Below, piece by piece: positions 49,441 to 58,909 of a stretch of 64,000 nt of DNA. Position numbers and translations under genes: made by a program. Origin of the DNA: Onchocerca volvulus (taxonomy: Eukaryota; Nematoda; Chromadorea; Rhabditida; Onchocercidae); assembly GCA_000499405.2 (NCBI GenBank), contig HG738137.1:16901583-16965582 (forward strand). The letters are read 5' to 3'. The notes below the pieces were generated by a model. It saw only the letters and a program-made list of their open reading frames with translations. It searched no databases and had not been told where the DNA came from. The first letter of the stretch is position 1; the number at the start of each line of letters is the position of its first letter.

Positions 49441-50390
49441 CGTGAGGATAAAAGAAGAAAATCAGTGATTCCTTTGTTTTAAATTTGGCATTGCATATTT
49501 GCTGTAATTATTGTGAAATCATTTTTGTCTATTAAGTCAATGAGATTTGAAAAAGCTCTATTTCATCATGCTAACCACAAGCGCAATCTCATGTGTTAAA
49601 AAAGGCGCATGTTCCTGAGACAACAAAGGATCTTTCGTGTATCCACAAAATGATACCAGAATCTCCATCCACGAAGGAAAAGAGGGTCTTGAGCACAAAA
49701 ATCATTCCAAATGGTGGCTGTCATGAGCTCGGTCGGATGGTCCAATTTGTAGCATATTAATTTTCTTTATTGCGTATCCTATCTTCCCTTTTTTTCGTAC
49801 TATAATTTCTTCATGAAAGTTTTCCCTTTGAAGCATACATTTGTTTAATATCCGTTTAATTTTAGTTCTGCCTTTAGGTCTCAAGAATTGTAGGGGGAAG
49901 AGGGGTTCTGATTGATTAGTGATTTTGGGATTCTAAAGTCGTTGGATTGGAGATCTCTCGCTGCTGTGACTTGATTAGGTCAACAATAGCCTTTATTAAG
50001 TTTACACGATATTATGAGCAATATCGCACTTTAAAATAACAAATAATGAGAAAAGGACAATATTCGAGTAATATAAATAATACCAATAATAGTCCTTTAA
50101 TGAATTGTTGCTTCTGCTTCGTTGAAATTGCTTGATATTGGCTGGGACCATTTTGCGACTAATACTGATGTAGCAGAGCCTTTCACTGATGTAGTTCTCT
50201 TGTTGCTGATGAACTGAAGATATAGACATTTGTAGACACTAAACAGCACTAGCTTTGATTAACTGATCATAGGAATACTGAAGAGATTGCTGCCACCGCT
50301 GCTGGTGGTGTATTCAAGCACTGATAATGCTGTCCCGAAAGCTCCGCTTTTGTATGGTCATCCTTGATAGGGGGGAGGTTCGTACGTTAG
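49437..50390. mobile_element. LTR-like insertion inside the Pao integrase
   Basis: Starts CGCTGAAATCGTGAGGATAA, parallel to CGCTGAAATCGCGAGATAAA at 63277. About 430 bases are alike (AATCAGTGAT, CAACAAAGGATCTTTC, CCATCCACGAAG, GAGCTCGGTCG). The right end GAGGTTCGTACG is similar to GAGGTTCGTTACC at 63764. The middle (about 49900-50380) has no counterpart at 63 kb. The Pao integrase reading stops at one edge and resumes at the other, so it inserted into that element. Confidence 0.65.
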
Positions 50391-51060
50391 TTAGAAAGTT
50401 CGGTATGGCTGCTAATTTAAATGGTTTGGCTGTCCAATGTTTGCAGCCTGTGCAACACCTTATTACGCGTTTCACTTCCATTCGTCACTTAGGTATTCAA
50501 AATTTACGCTTATTTCTGAAAGAATATACGCTATTCCAGCATGGTATAACGCTTCGTGTTCTCGTCGTATGAGAATTTCGGTAACTGCATTATGTTTTGG
50601 TAAGTAGAATGGGTGTTTGCTGTCATCGTCTAGTTCCAAATTTTCCGGTCGGTTCTGTGATCGCCATGAATTCTGGTCATCATAGTATAAATTCCATTTT
50701 TCCCCTTCTTCTTCGTTGATCCCCATGTCCGCGCTTGTTTAATTAGTACCCATTCGGCTAATTTAAAATCTTCCGATGATAGTTGTTTCGCCTTTGTCGA
50801 CATTGCTTGTAACCAAATTATCTTCCCTTTTGTTGTTCGTTTGATAAATTTGAGAACCCAAATGGTGATTCTTACCAATTTGGACCACGCACTAAATCGA
50901 TTTCATCTATGAGAGAAGACCGTATTTCTTCAATTGCTTGTATGGCGACCTTTGCAGCGAATTGTTCTTCCTTTTTCGGTTCTGCCTTGTCTTCATATTC
51001 TCCTGTGAACTGATATTCCTATTAAGGCCATTTGCTTTCGGGTTTCTTTAGCCATGACGG
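50330..51060 (-). pseudogene. Pao integrase zinc-binding region
   Basis: Minus-strand frames include [31 protein letters not shown] and CKHWTAKPFKLAAIPNF, the H-H-C-C zinc-binding start of the integrase and the following CxxW(T/R)xKPF signature. Frameshifted. Confidence 0.75.
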
Positions 51061-51199
51061 CTATTCTACCATAGTAAGTTTATCGGGAGGAAGTCCTTTG
51101 GTTGCGATATCGACGGGATTATGATTACTTGAAAATATAGCGAAACAAGAACTTCACCTTTCTTATCTCTTCCACTCGATTTTGCACGAATCTGAGTAG

Positions 51200-51667
51200 T
51201 TATTTCGATTGATTTTGTACCCAGTGTAATGCATACTTCGAGTCTGACCATAGAAAAACTGGTATTTCTTCCAAATTTAATTGTTGTCTTACAAATTTGG
51301 CAGCTCGTACACCAATAAGTATTGTGAGTAATTTCAATCTTGGTATACTCATATCTTTGATCGAAGCGAGTCTTGATTTAGCGAAAAGTAATGCCGTTTC
51401 CTTCCCATTGACGTGTTGGTTCAGAATGTATATTGCTGCTGAATATGCAACCTTTGAGACATCGGTAAATACATGAAGTTGTTGTTGTTCTGGAAAGTTT
51501 GTTGCTAGTTTCGGTAATTCTATGACGTCTGTTGGCCATTCTTTTGTAAGGGATTTCCATGTTTCTTTATCTTCCTGGTCAAGGACTTGGTCCCATGAAT
51601 TATTTTTCTTCCACAAATTTTGGAGAAATAGTTTGAACTTGATCATTGTGGGAACTAGAAATCCCAA
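51200..51667 (-). pseudogene. Pao RNase H region
   Basis: 155 codons still open. Contains QLHVFTDVSKVAYSAAIYIL, KSRLASIKDMSIPRLKLLTI and EEIPVFLWSDSKYALHWVQN, the RNase H motifs of Pao elements, with catalytic Asp in FTDVS and WSDS. The open reading frame is longer than its neighbours but is cut off on both sides. Confidence 0.88.
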
Positions 51668-52250
51668 AGGATCATATGCGAAGCGACAAATTGCAAGTCA
51701 CTCCGTTTGGTGAGTTCTCGCTCGATTAATGGCCTTAGTGTCACTCTAATTCTGTTTCTGTTATTAATCCAGGTGATGCCAATAATTTTCATTGGGGTTC
51801 CTTCGAATCGATCGTGTTCGGGTATTGCTTTATTGAAGTTTTCGTCGTTAGAAAGAAATTCAGAAATATTCATTGCTGCTTCTTTGAAGGTATCTTTCAT
51901 TTCGTGATATTTGTCCAATGCTTCTCTCGTTCCATTCGCTGACAGTATAACATTATCCACATATAAATTTCTTCTGATTTCTAGCGCTATCTGGCTTCTG
52001 TTAGTTTCTAGGTGATGATTGAGCGTTGCCGATAATAAGAACGGTTACGCTACAACTCCAAAAGGAATGTTTTAAAACGATAAAATTTCAGATTGTCTTC
52101 AATAATTGTGCATTTAATATCTTTTAACTAGAGGAATCTGGTGCAATTCCTATCGAAGAGATGCAATTCCAGCTGCAAAAATGCTTTTTCTACATCAGCT
52201 ATAATTGCATTTCTCATCATCTGAAATCGTAGTAATATTCCTATCAAATC
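51655..52250 (-). pseudogene. Pao reverse transcriptase, palm to thumb
   Basis: Minus-strand frames contain FGVVA, LNHHLETN and NLYVDNVILSANGTREALDK. YVDN is the Pao form of the YxDD catalytic box. The segment to ITWINNRNRIRVTLRPL is open; upstream parts are frameshifted. Confidence 0.85.
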
Positions 52251-52258
52251 CGGAAGCA

Positions 52259-52870
52259 TTATAAGTCCACGGTATAAAACTTGTTCAAATTTTTGGTTCC
52301 TTTGAGACGCGCAGACGCATTATGAACTATTTTGAGTTTCGTTGTAGGTTTGTGAGAAAATATAACCTCGTGATGAGGTAAGTAGTGAATTATGCCTTCT
52401 TGATTCACCTCTGGAGAAACTTCTTCAATTAATTCCGTCTGCAGTTGGTTTCGAATTGTTTCGTCATATCTTTGAAGCATCTCTTCATTGTTCTGCAGTC
52501 TTTTGATCAACATTTTAAGACGCTCAAAACACAATCCATAATGACTTTTTAACTTATACTTCGATTCTTTCCAAGGCCAGCAAACTTGATATGTTCCATT
52601 TTGTTTTGTTATACTTCTCTTGAATTGCTTGAAAGCTTGCTCATCATCATCTTCGTTCGGTCGGTCTAGGATACCGATAAGCAACTTCCAAAACTGATCA
52701 ATGTCATGGTGACTCGTCTGACTCGCTACACATATTACTACTGTTTCTATTGATATTCATTCCCGTTGTGAATGTTATTGATATAACCATTTTCGGCTAA
52801 CATTGGACCCAGTTTTGTTTTAGGAATCTTGACTCTAATTCTTGTGCTTTGTCCAATTTGATGAACTTGA
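52259..52870 (-). pseudogene. Pao reverse transcriptase, N-terminal part
   Basis: Contains FWKLLIGILDRPNEDDDEQA, GTYQVCWPWKESKYKLKSHY, GIIHYLPHHEVIFSHKP and TTKLKIVHNASARLKGTKNL, blocks highly typical of Pao reverse transcriptases (QVxWPWK, HYLPHHEV, RIVYDASA). One stretch of 141 codons remains open. Confidence 0.88.
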
Positions 52871-52949
52871 AAAGTCTTTGACTCCAATGAGTATCTCGAG
52901 TTGTGTGGTGGAAATTTTTGTTGCGGCGGTAATCCGTGTGTGTGTTGGA

Positions 52950-53032
52950 CGAGCTAGTATGACGCGAACTAGTATTTCGGGGCGAACTAGTATTTCAGGC
53001 GAGCTAGTGGTACACGAACTAGTACCAGGAGA
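52950..53032. repeat. Cluster of five CTAGT-containing units
   Basis: CGAGCTAGTATGA, GCGAACTAGTATTTCGGG, GCGAACTAGTATTTCAG, GCGAGCTAGTGGTACA and CGAACTAGTACCAGG occur one after another with 15-19 base spacing. Confidence 0.85.
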
Positions 53033-53210
53033 ATTTATTAGTTGCAAAGGCGAGAATAACAATAAGAAAAAATAAAAACGAAAAAGATGAAGAAATGAAG
53101 ACGAATTGTCGAGTCGTAGAAACTGACGAAGCTTAAAGAAGATTGAAGAATGAATTTGTGAGCAATATGGCTGGCATATATAGTGGGAAGAAGTGGGAGT
53201 GATTAAACAG

Positions 53211-53455
53211 AATTACAATTTTCTCAACCTATTACAAGATTGTTTCATGAGAAATTACATTTAGCACACAGATATGTTAAATGATAATGGATTACAATTT
53301 TCTCAAGCTGTTAGAAGATATTTGCATGGGAGAATACGTTTTTTCACAGCATACAGATGTGCATGATTCGACATGTTAAATGATTATAAGTTAGATAACG
53401 GATTTAACTTTCGACATGCTAAATGATTACAAGTTAGATAACAGATTAAACTGTC
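53211..53455. repeat. Two short tandem repeats (about 80 bp and about 42 bp)
   Basis: ATTACAATTTTCTCAA recurs near 53211 and 53291. GACATGTTAAATGATTATAA and GACATGCTAAATGATTACAA, each followed by GTTAGATAACRGATT, recur near 53370 and 53415. Confidence 0.8.
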
Positions 53456-53686
53456 AACATGGGAAAATGTTAAAAGTTGAGATGAGTCATTTTTCTAGAA
53501 CATTCTTACAAAACATAATTTTATAATTATCCAATATTTATAGTTCTTTAGGATAAACATACGGAAAACACTTCCATGTTTTCGCGACTTTCGTGACAAT
53601 TTGCTTTCAAAAGCTCTTTATTCTACCTAATTCCTTTCTTTTAATTATAGAAGATATGTTTTTATCGTTGATTTCCATCACTTACA

Positions 53687-53940
53687 ATTTATTTGTGAGG
53701 TACTCCATAAAGTTGATCTCGTAAGTGATGACATTCTCTGTTCCGATTTTTACACCGATTTCTGCCATTTTTGAATAGCATTTCTTCGGTATCTTATTAC
53801 CGAATGAAGCAACACTCAATTCCTCATCTTTTGTTTCTTGAAGTTTCAGTTGATTCGCCAACTTCGTTGAAATGAATGGTAATTGCGAACCTATATCGAA
53901 TAATGCCAGCGCTTTCCTTGAATTTTCAGAGCTTGTGGAT
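53687..53940 (-). pseudogene. Pao aspartic protease fragment
   Basis: Reads ALALFDIGSQLPFISTKLAN, then ELSVASFGNKIPKKC and on to NFMEYLTNKL, stop. DIGSQ with FI is the active-site region of the retropepsin-like (DUF1758) protease of Pao elements. No start is seen; it would be part of a polyprotein. Confidence 0.8.
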
Positions 53941-54076
53941 TTATGACGGTGATTTTTTTACACAGCAGCAAAATTCATTTACTTCCGGTTTTTCCTGATC
54001 CGCTACTGTGCTGTTTGTTGTTGTTGGTTCAATTTTTCCTTTTTTTTGATTTTCTGATTTGAGATCCTTTTGATGT

Positions 54077-54553
54077 TCACACAGCACTGAATTGTGTCAT
54101 CCCTTGCAATGAAATGAGAAAAGAAAATATTTTCTTTGGATCCTGACAATTCTTTGCTATATGGCCCCTTTGTAGACAATTTAGGCATGCATCGATTTTT
54201 CTTAAACGCTCCATCCGTTGCTTCGCAGTGGGATAGACTCGACAGTCATCATCCCAATGATCCTTGTTGCAAAATGAACAAGGCTTTCTTTTAACTGAAT
54301 TTCGGTTCGGATTTCTTTTTTCGATTTCTTTCGGGACATCGTCGTTTTTTCCCTGCCAATTTGCTACGGCTAGAGCCGAGGATTCTCCGCTTTCCGTCTC
54401 TCGGAGTTGTCGGTTTGTTTTTGAATACACCGGTCTCTTCTCGAATCCGGAAGCATTACATGTTTGGGTTCGAGCACCTTCTTCTTCTGCTTTTGCTATA
54501 TTTCTCAGACAGCTTCGCAATTTATCGGTTATCGGTTGACCAAGATTCGTCAT
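54077..54553 (-). pseudogene. Pao gag C-terminal part with two zinc knuckles
   Basis: 158 codons. Two cysteine knuckles: CSFCNKDHWDDDC (C-x2-C-x3-H-x4-C) and CLNCLQRGHIAKNC (C-x2-C-x4-H-x4-C). It is preceded by a charged region with GKNDDVPKEIEKRNPNR. The nucleic-acid-binding end of Pao gag; the N-terminal gag domains are missing. Confidence 0.85.
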
Positions 54554-54676
54554 CCTGTTTTTGCTGGTACATCTACGTTAAAATCTACCGGAGTAATTTT
54601 CTCTCAGTAGTCGTTTTCACACTTGAGTGTTCTAAATTCTCTCCGATGACTTCTACTCGTTCAATCGCTTCGATTG

Positions 54677-55963
54677 TTCAAATTCGTGAATAAAAACATT
54701 TTTTTCTCATAGCAAATGTATCAGTTTCATTGCTTCTACCAAGTACTTTATTAAACCTATTAATACAAGACACACATTTCCTGAATAATGTTTTGCATAT
54801 AAAATTATCAACTATATTAGGTTATGAAATTGGCATTCTAGATCATAAAATTGATTTGTGGAATCTTCTTGATAGTTAACATCTCTGATATGAAAAGAGT
54901 GAAATGAAAAGAAGAAAAAATGTAAACATTTGATGAGGATCGGTAATCAGATTAACAATTTCAGGCAAAATGGTCCCTAAAAATGAAAAACAAGTATTTA
55001 ATAACTTTCAAAGGTAAACAATAAGTTGTAGGATTGGTTCAGGAACGAGTGAATCTTTCCACATCTTCACAATGATAATCCATAATAATGATTACAACAT
55101 GTAAGCACAAAATAAATTGAAAGAAATAGGAGAATAAAATAGCAAAGAGGATAGTGTCGTTTGTGATCGATAAGAATCAATTAATCATAAATTGCGCAGT
55201 AGTTTAATTTGAATAAGTAATTAACTGTCCATTTGCAAGCTTGAATAAATATTGAGGAAAGTTAGAAAACTTGTGGATAAAGTGAACTGTATAGCAGTTC
55301 AAATTCATTTCTCCTACAGAATTTGGACATTTATCATGATGTTTTATTAACCGTTTTACAACTTATTGCAATTATGCATGAACTCTAAGAAAATGGTTTA
55401 GTAAATTTCATGATCAGATTATTTTGGAATTTGACTAGATTATTGGTTTTTAATTAGAAAATATGAAAATCTTTTGAAATTGAAATTCAGCCATAAAATT
55501 TTGACTTGTATCTTCTGAAGCGAAAGAACTGAAGTTATGTTGTGATAAGATTTATCTCGAGAGTTATTTATCTATTTTTTTTTTTAAATTTCATATAAAG
55601 ACTTGTGAGACTCATCATATTAATTAATGTTTACTACCCTTTCATGGAATAACTTCGAAATCATTGCATTGCTTGGTCTTGTTAATTAAGATGATGGCTG
55701 ATGGAGTTATGCCGGACAATTTCCAGCGTTAATCGATAGCAGATCAATGATAAATGGATGTTTGCCAGGAATTATTCTGGATGTTTAAATAAGGTTTATT
55801 TTCAAGAGTTCTATTTAAGATATTTCTTTTGTATCATTTCCTGCTTTATAACAATCTTGAATTGCAACATTTCGAACGAAATATATGGGTATGAAATTGC
55901 AGCACTGTGAAACACAACATCTTTTAAGATGCTCGGGTAATATTTAATGATTTTTCAACTTAA
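54677..55963. other. End part of copy 2 of the tandem segment
   Basis: Aligns with 38682-39980. No gene recognised. Confidence 0.6.
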
Positions 55964-58210
55964 TTATGTTTTTTTGGAAATGATAAGTAATTTCGGTGTG
56001 TGGATTTGTTCTTATTTATTTGCAACAGTTTTGCTAGAATGAAGTATAATTAAAAGCAAAATTCGAATGAAAACTAATCCTCTCAATTACGAGCCATTAC
56101 GGCAAATAATAATAGCTTCACATGCACGAAATATTAAGAAGTGCAAAAATTTATTATTGCAATAATATGAGGAATTAAGAAAAGATAAACTAATTGTTTC
56201 CGAAAATGCATTAGAGTAGAATGATTTAAAACTTTAAAGAGTATGTTATACTGATAATATGCTTTGCATTTTCATCAGGAGCACATTTAAGTCACTTTCT
56301 TTTCTGAAATTGTAACTAAGAGCTTGTTTATACATTCTGTCATAAGCAATTATTTTTATTATGTGGAGAGAAATTTTTAGAAAAAAATATTTACGCTGAT
56401 TCGTGATTATAATGAAAATCATTCCAAATATTTTGATTCTGTTTATCCGATATAATACGAAAAATGTATCATTTAATGACGCTACCTTCTTGATTGCAGC
56501 AACATGTGTTTTTTGTCATTCATCCTATTGTAATTTCGATTTTCCGGTTGTTATGAAAATCCATTCATTAATTATTATTTCTATGTTCTTTTTAAAAAAA
56601 AAAAAAGCAATCATGTCTTAAAATAACATGACATGAATGTCTAAATTTATTTTCTCATTGTTTTATTTTTCTTATAACTTTCTATTATGTCGGCAGTTAT
56701 AGTTTCCTTTACTCATTTTTAAAATTCAAACTTTTTTTTTTTCATTGCAGTGGTTTTGTTTCATAAAAACGAATTCTCTTTTTTTTCATTTTTTAAATAT
56801 GCACTAAACGTATGGAAAAATAATGCTCTTAGGAAATTCAAAAGATGATGAATAGATTACTATTGTATATACAGTTATTTGATTAACATTAAAAGACTGC
56901 CGAATTCAAAAAAAAAAAAAAAAAAAGAGAAAAAAGGGTATACTGTAATATATCACAACCAATGTGGGAAATATGGTTTTTCATGTCTTTTCCAATACCA
57001 ATTTTCAAATTATTATTAAACTAAAACAGCAAAAAACGAAACATTTATAATTCAATATAATAAGCTTGATTTGTGTCTATACAAATGATGGAAACAACAA
57101 TGAAAAATGAAATATCAAGAAGCTTTTTTCATCCTATTTTCATATTAATCAGGATTTTGTTTTGTAAAGTCAATATAAGTGTAATGTTTCGTCTGATCAT
57201 AGCGTAATTTTGTGACATTCCATCAACATTTGTTCAAATAAACAAATTACATCGTTGCTCTATCTATTTCGGGTAGTTTATTATTATAAAAAAAGATAAA
57301 CTTAAACTTTACACTATTTGGTCGTTTTCATTTCTGAAAAAACTACAAAAAAAAGAAAAAATTCTCAGGAATTCCAAAAAACTGAAATAATATTTTTGTT
57401 TTCATTCAAATGATTTTATAATAGTTCAACGATTCTATAAAGCAAAATACTTGTATGAATATCATATTTTGAAAATCAGCAATTTAGGCAATCATGCATC
57501 AATACAAATCACTGTGAATCATTGCTCTTTGAAAATATTTCAGAATTATGCATGATGCAAAAAATAAAATGAAAGTGAAAGAAATATAGGAAAAGAAAGG
57601 TAGAATTTAAAATATTTTTCTTTCAGTAATTTAAAAATAAAATGAAAAATAAGATGGAATTTAAAAAAATATGAAAAAAAGATAAAGATTTTTTTTTTAC
57701 ATTAATTCTTTTGATTTTTCAAGTTTACAATTTTTTTTTGCTTCTAACTTATTGTGTCGCTATTTGGTGATTCTCGTAATTTATTGGCAGATAATAACAA
57801 TAATAAAACTTAAAATAAAACAATCTATTATCAAATATCTTTCAAATTTCATTGATATCTATAACAATTGTTGTTTCTTGCAACGAATCTTCTATATCGT
57901 CCCTTTAATTCTCAAAAAAGAACAGTTTTGATAATGAATAATTCTTAGAAAGTTTTGAAAAGCAATGTTTTTTATGCTTATATTTATGTATGATTATATA
58001 TATGTGTGATTGAATATTATTGTACTTTTATACTGTTAGTAGATCAAATCAAGTCTATTATATTGATAAATAAGCTATTTATAAAAAAAGAAAAAAAAAA
58101 TGAAAAGATAAAATTTGAAATATTTCCGCAGTATTTTAATTTTATGATTTCGTTAATATATAAATGAAATGTTGTAATTTTGAATGATGATTTCATTCAT
58201 AAGTAAAATT

Positions 58211-58267
58211 TCAATAGAATATCGATCTCATCCATGACATTGACATCGGTAACAGCAACAACGATAT
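58211..58267 (-). CDS. Peptide gene copy 3, candidate exon 2
   Basis: Compared with copy 1: two silent Leu changes, one silent Tyr change and one Lys to Arg in the chosen frame. The stop is conserved. Confidence 0.5.
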   Translation of the reverse strand: MSLLLLPMSMSWMRSIFY

Positions 58268-58909
58268 CTGAAGTGATGTTTATCGTTCAGTTGTTTTATC
58301 ATTTCTAATAATTCTTTTTCATTGATTATTTATCTCTCTTTTCTTATTTTTTTTTTTTTTTTTGTTTTTGTTTTTCATTGCCATTATTAATTGTTTTTAT
58401 TTCGGATATATTCTAGCAGGTAATAGTAAATTTGACAATATAATGTATTTTAACTTTTTAGCTTTCACAATTTTAAAACAAATATTAATTGAATTGTTGA
58501 TGAAAAATTATAATCTTTTGTGTTTTTTCTGGATTTTTTTTTTTTTTAAATAAAATTTATTGGTTTAATAAAAATATGTGAAATATATGAAGAATAAACT
58601 AACATGCAACCACCAATTCCTTAACATTTCTTTCTGTCCTGTCGCTCTATTTTTCACATGCTGAGCACAATAAACTGATGTACCACCACCACCACCACAG
58701 CCACCACCACATCCACCACCACATCCACCACCACAGCCACCACCACAGCCACCACCACAGCCACATCGTTTAAACCGAGGATTTATGAGTGGGACTTGTT
58801 CCTTGACAGTATTTAAAGAATCAGCATTTACCACTGAAGTGTCGATGTCAGCTAACATTACTGGTAGCACGAACAACAACAGTAATACAATCCACTTGAA
58901 TCGCATCAT
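58211..58909 (-). CDS. Secreted Cys/Gly-rich peptide precursor, copy 3 (two exons)
   Basis: Exon 1 (58909 down to 58604, 102 codons) starts MMRFKWIVLLLLFVLPVMLA and has RFKR at 45-48, but the core is CGCGGGCGGGCGGG and continues to six CGGG units before GGTSVYCAQHVKNRATGQKE. It ends NWWLH at a GTTAGT donor. Exon 2 (58267 down to 58211) follows an ACTTCAG acceptor and adds ISLLLLPMSMSWMRSIFY. The CGGG repeats are reminiscent of cuticle or eggshell-like sequences, but the precursor is the same as copies 1 and 2 outside the core. A GTTTCAG acceptor lies just before the ATG, suggesting possible trans-splicing. Function unknown. Confidence 0.6.
58604..58909 (-). CDS. Peptide gene copy 3, exon 1
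   Basis: The DNA across the core is a 12-bp tandem (CCACCACAGCCA/CCACCACATCCA on the plus strand, 58681-58764). The frame is intact, so the repeat gained or lost whole units. Confidence 0.65.
58681..58764. repeat. 12-bp tandem coding repeat (CGGG core)
   Basis: Seven units of CCACCACARCCA/CCACCACATCCA, encoding CGGG on the minus strand. Confidence 0.9.

Larger units (their letters stand above)
52930..53640. other. Probable insertion between Pao protease and reverse transcriptase
   Basis: The Pao reading breaks off near 53690 and resumes near 52930. In between there are five GARCTAGT motifs (52953-53030), a TATATA sequence followed by GTGGGAAGAAG (53177-53200), and tandem repeats (53211-53455). 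It could be another LTR or a host-like piece; not resolved. Confidence 0.5.
48400..54676 (-). mobile_element. Degenerate BEL/Pao-type LTR retrotransposon, internal region
   Basis: Minus-strand order is gag zinc knuckles (about 54.55-54.08 kb), aspartic protease (53.94-53.69), reverse transcriptase (53.0-51.65), RNase H (51.67-51.2), integrase zinc domain (51.06-50.33), integrase core (49.44-49.17) and a C-terminal domain (49.1-48.43). This is the BEL/Pao order. Several frameshifts and stops, an interruption between protease and reverse transcriptase and another inside integrase show it is dead. No flanking pair of LTRs was recognised. It sits in copy 2 only. Confidence 0.88.
39981..55963. repeat. 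Tandem segment, copy 2 (about 16 kb with insertions)
   Basis: Matches copy 1 from 24460 and copy 3 from about 55964. Relative to copy 1 it lacks the 2-kb aconitase segment and, at the position where copy 1 has Helitron debris, carries a BEL/Pao element (48400-54676). Contains peptide gene 2, a Helitron helicase fragment and a xerD fragment. Confidence 0.85.

Noticed and set aside
52835..53062. Repeated PEILVRP in a minus-strand frame as a possible peptide repeat
   Set aside because: It is the translation of the CTAGT-containing units; the frame has no start and lies inside a broken retrotransposon.
54264..54693. Plus-strand frames of 91 and 110 codons
   Set aside because: Antisense to Pao gag with its two zinc knuckles; no motif on the plus strand.
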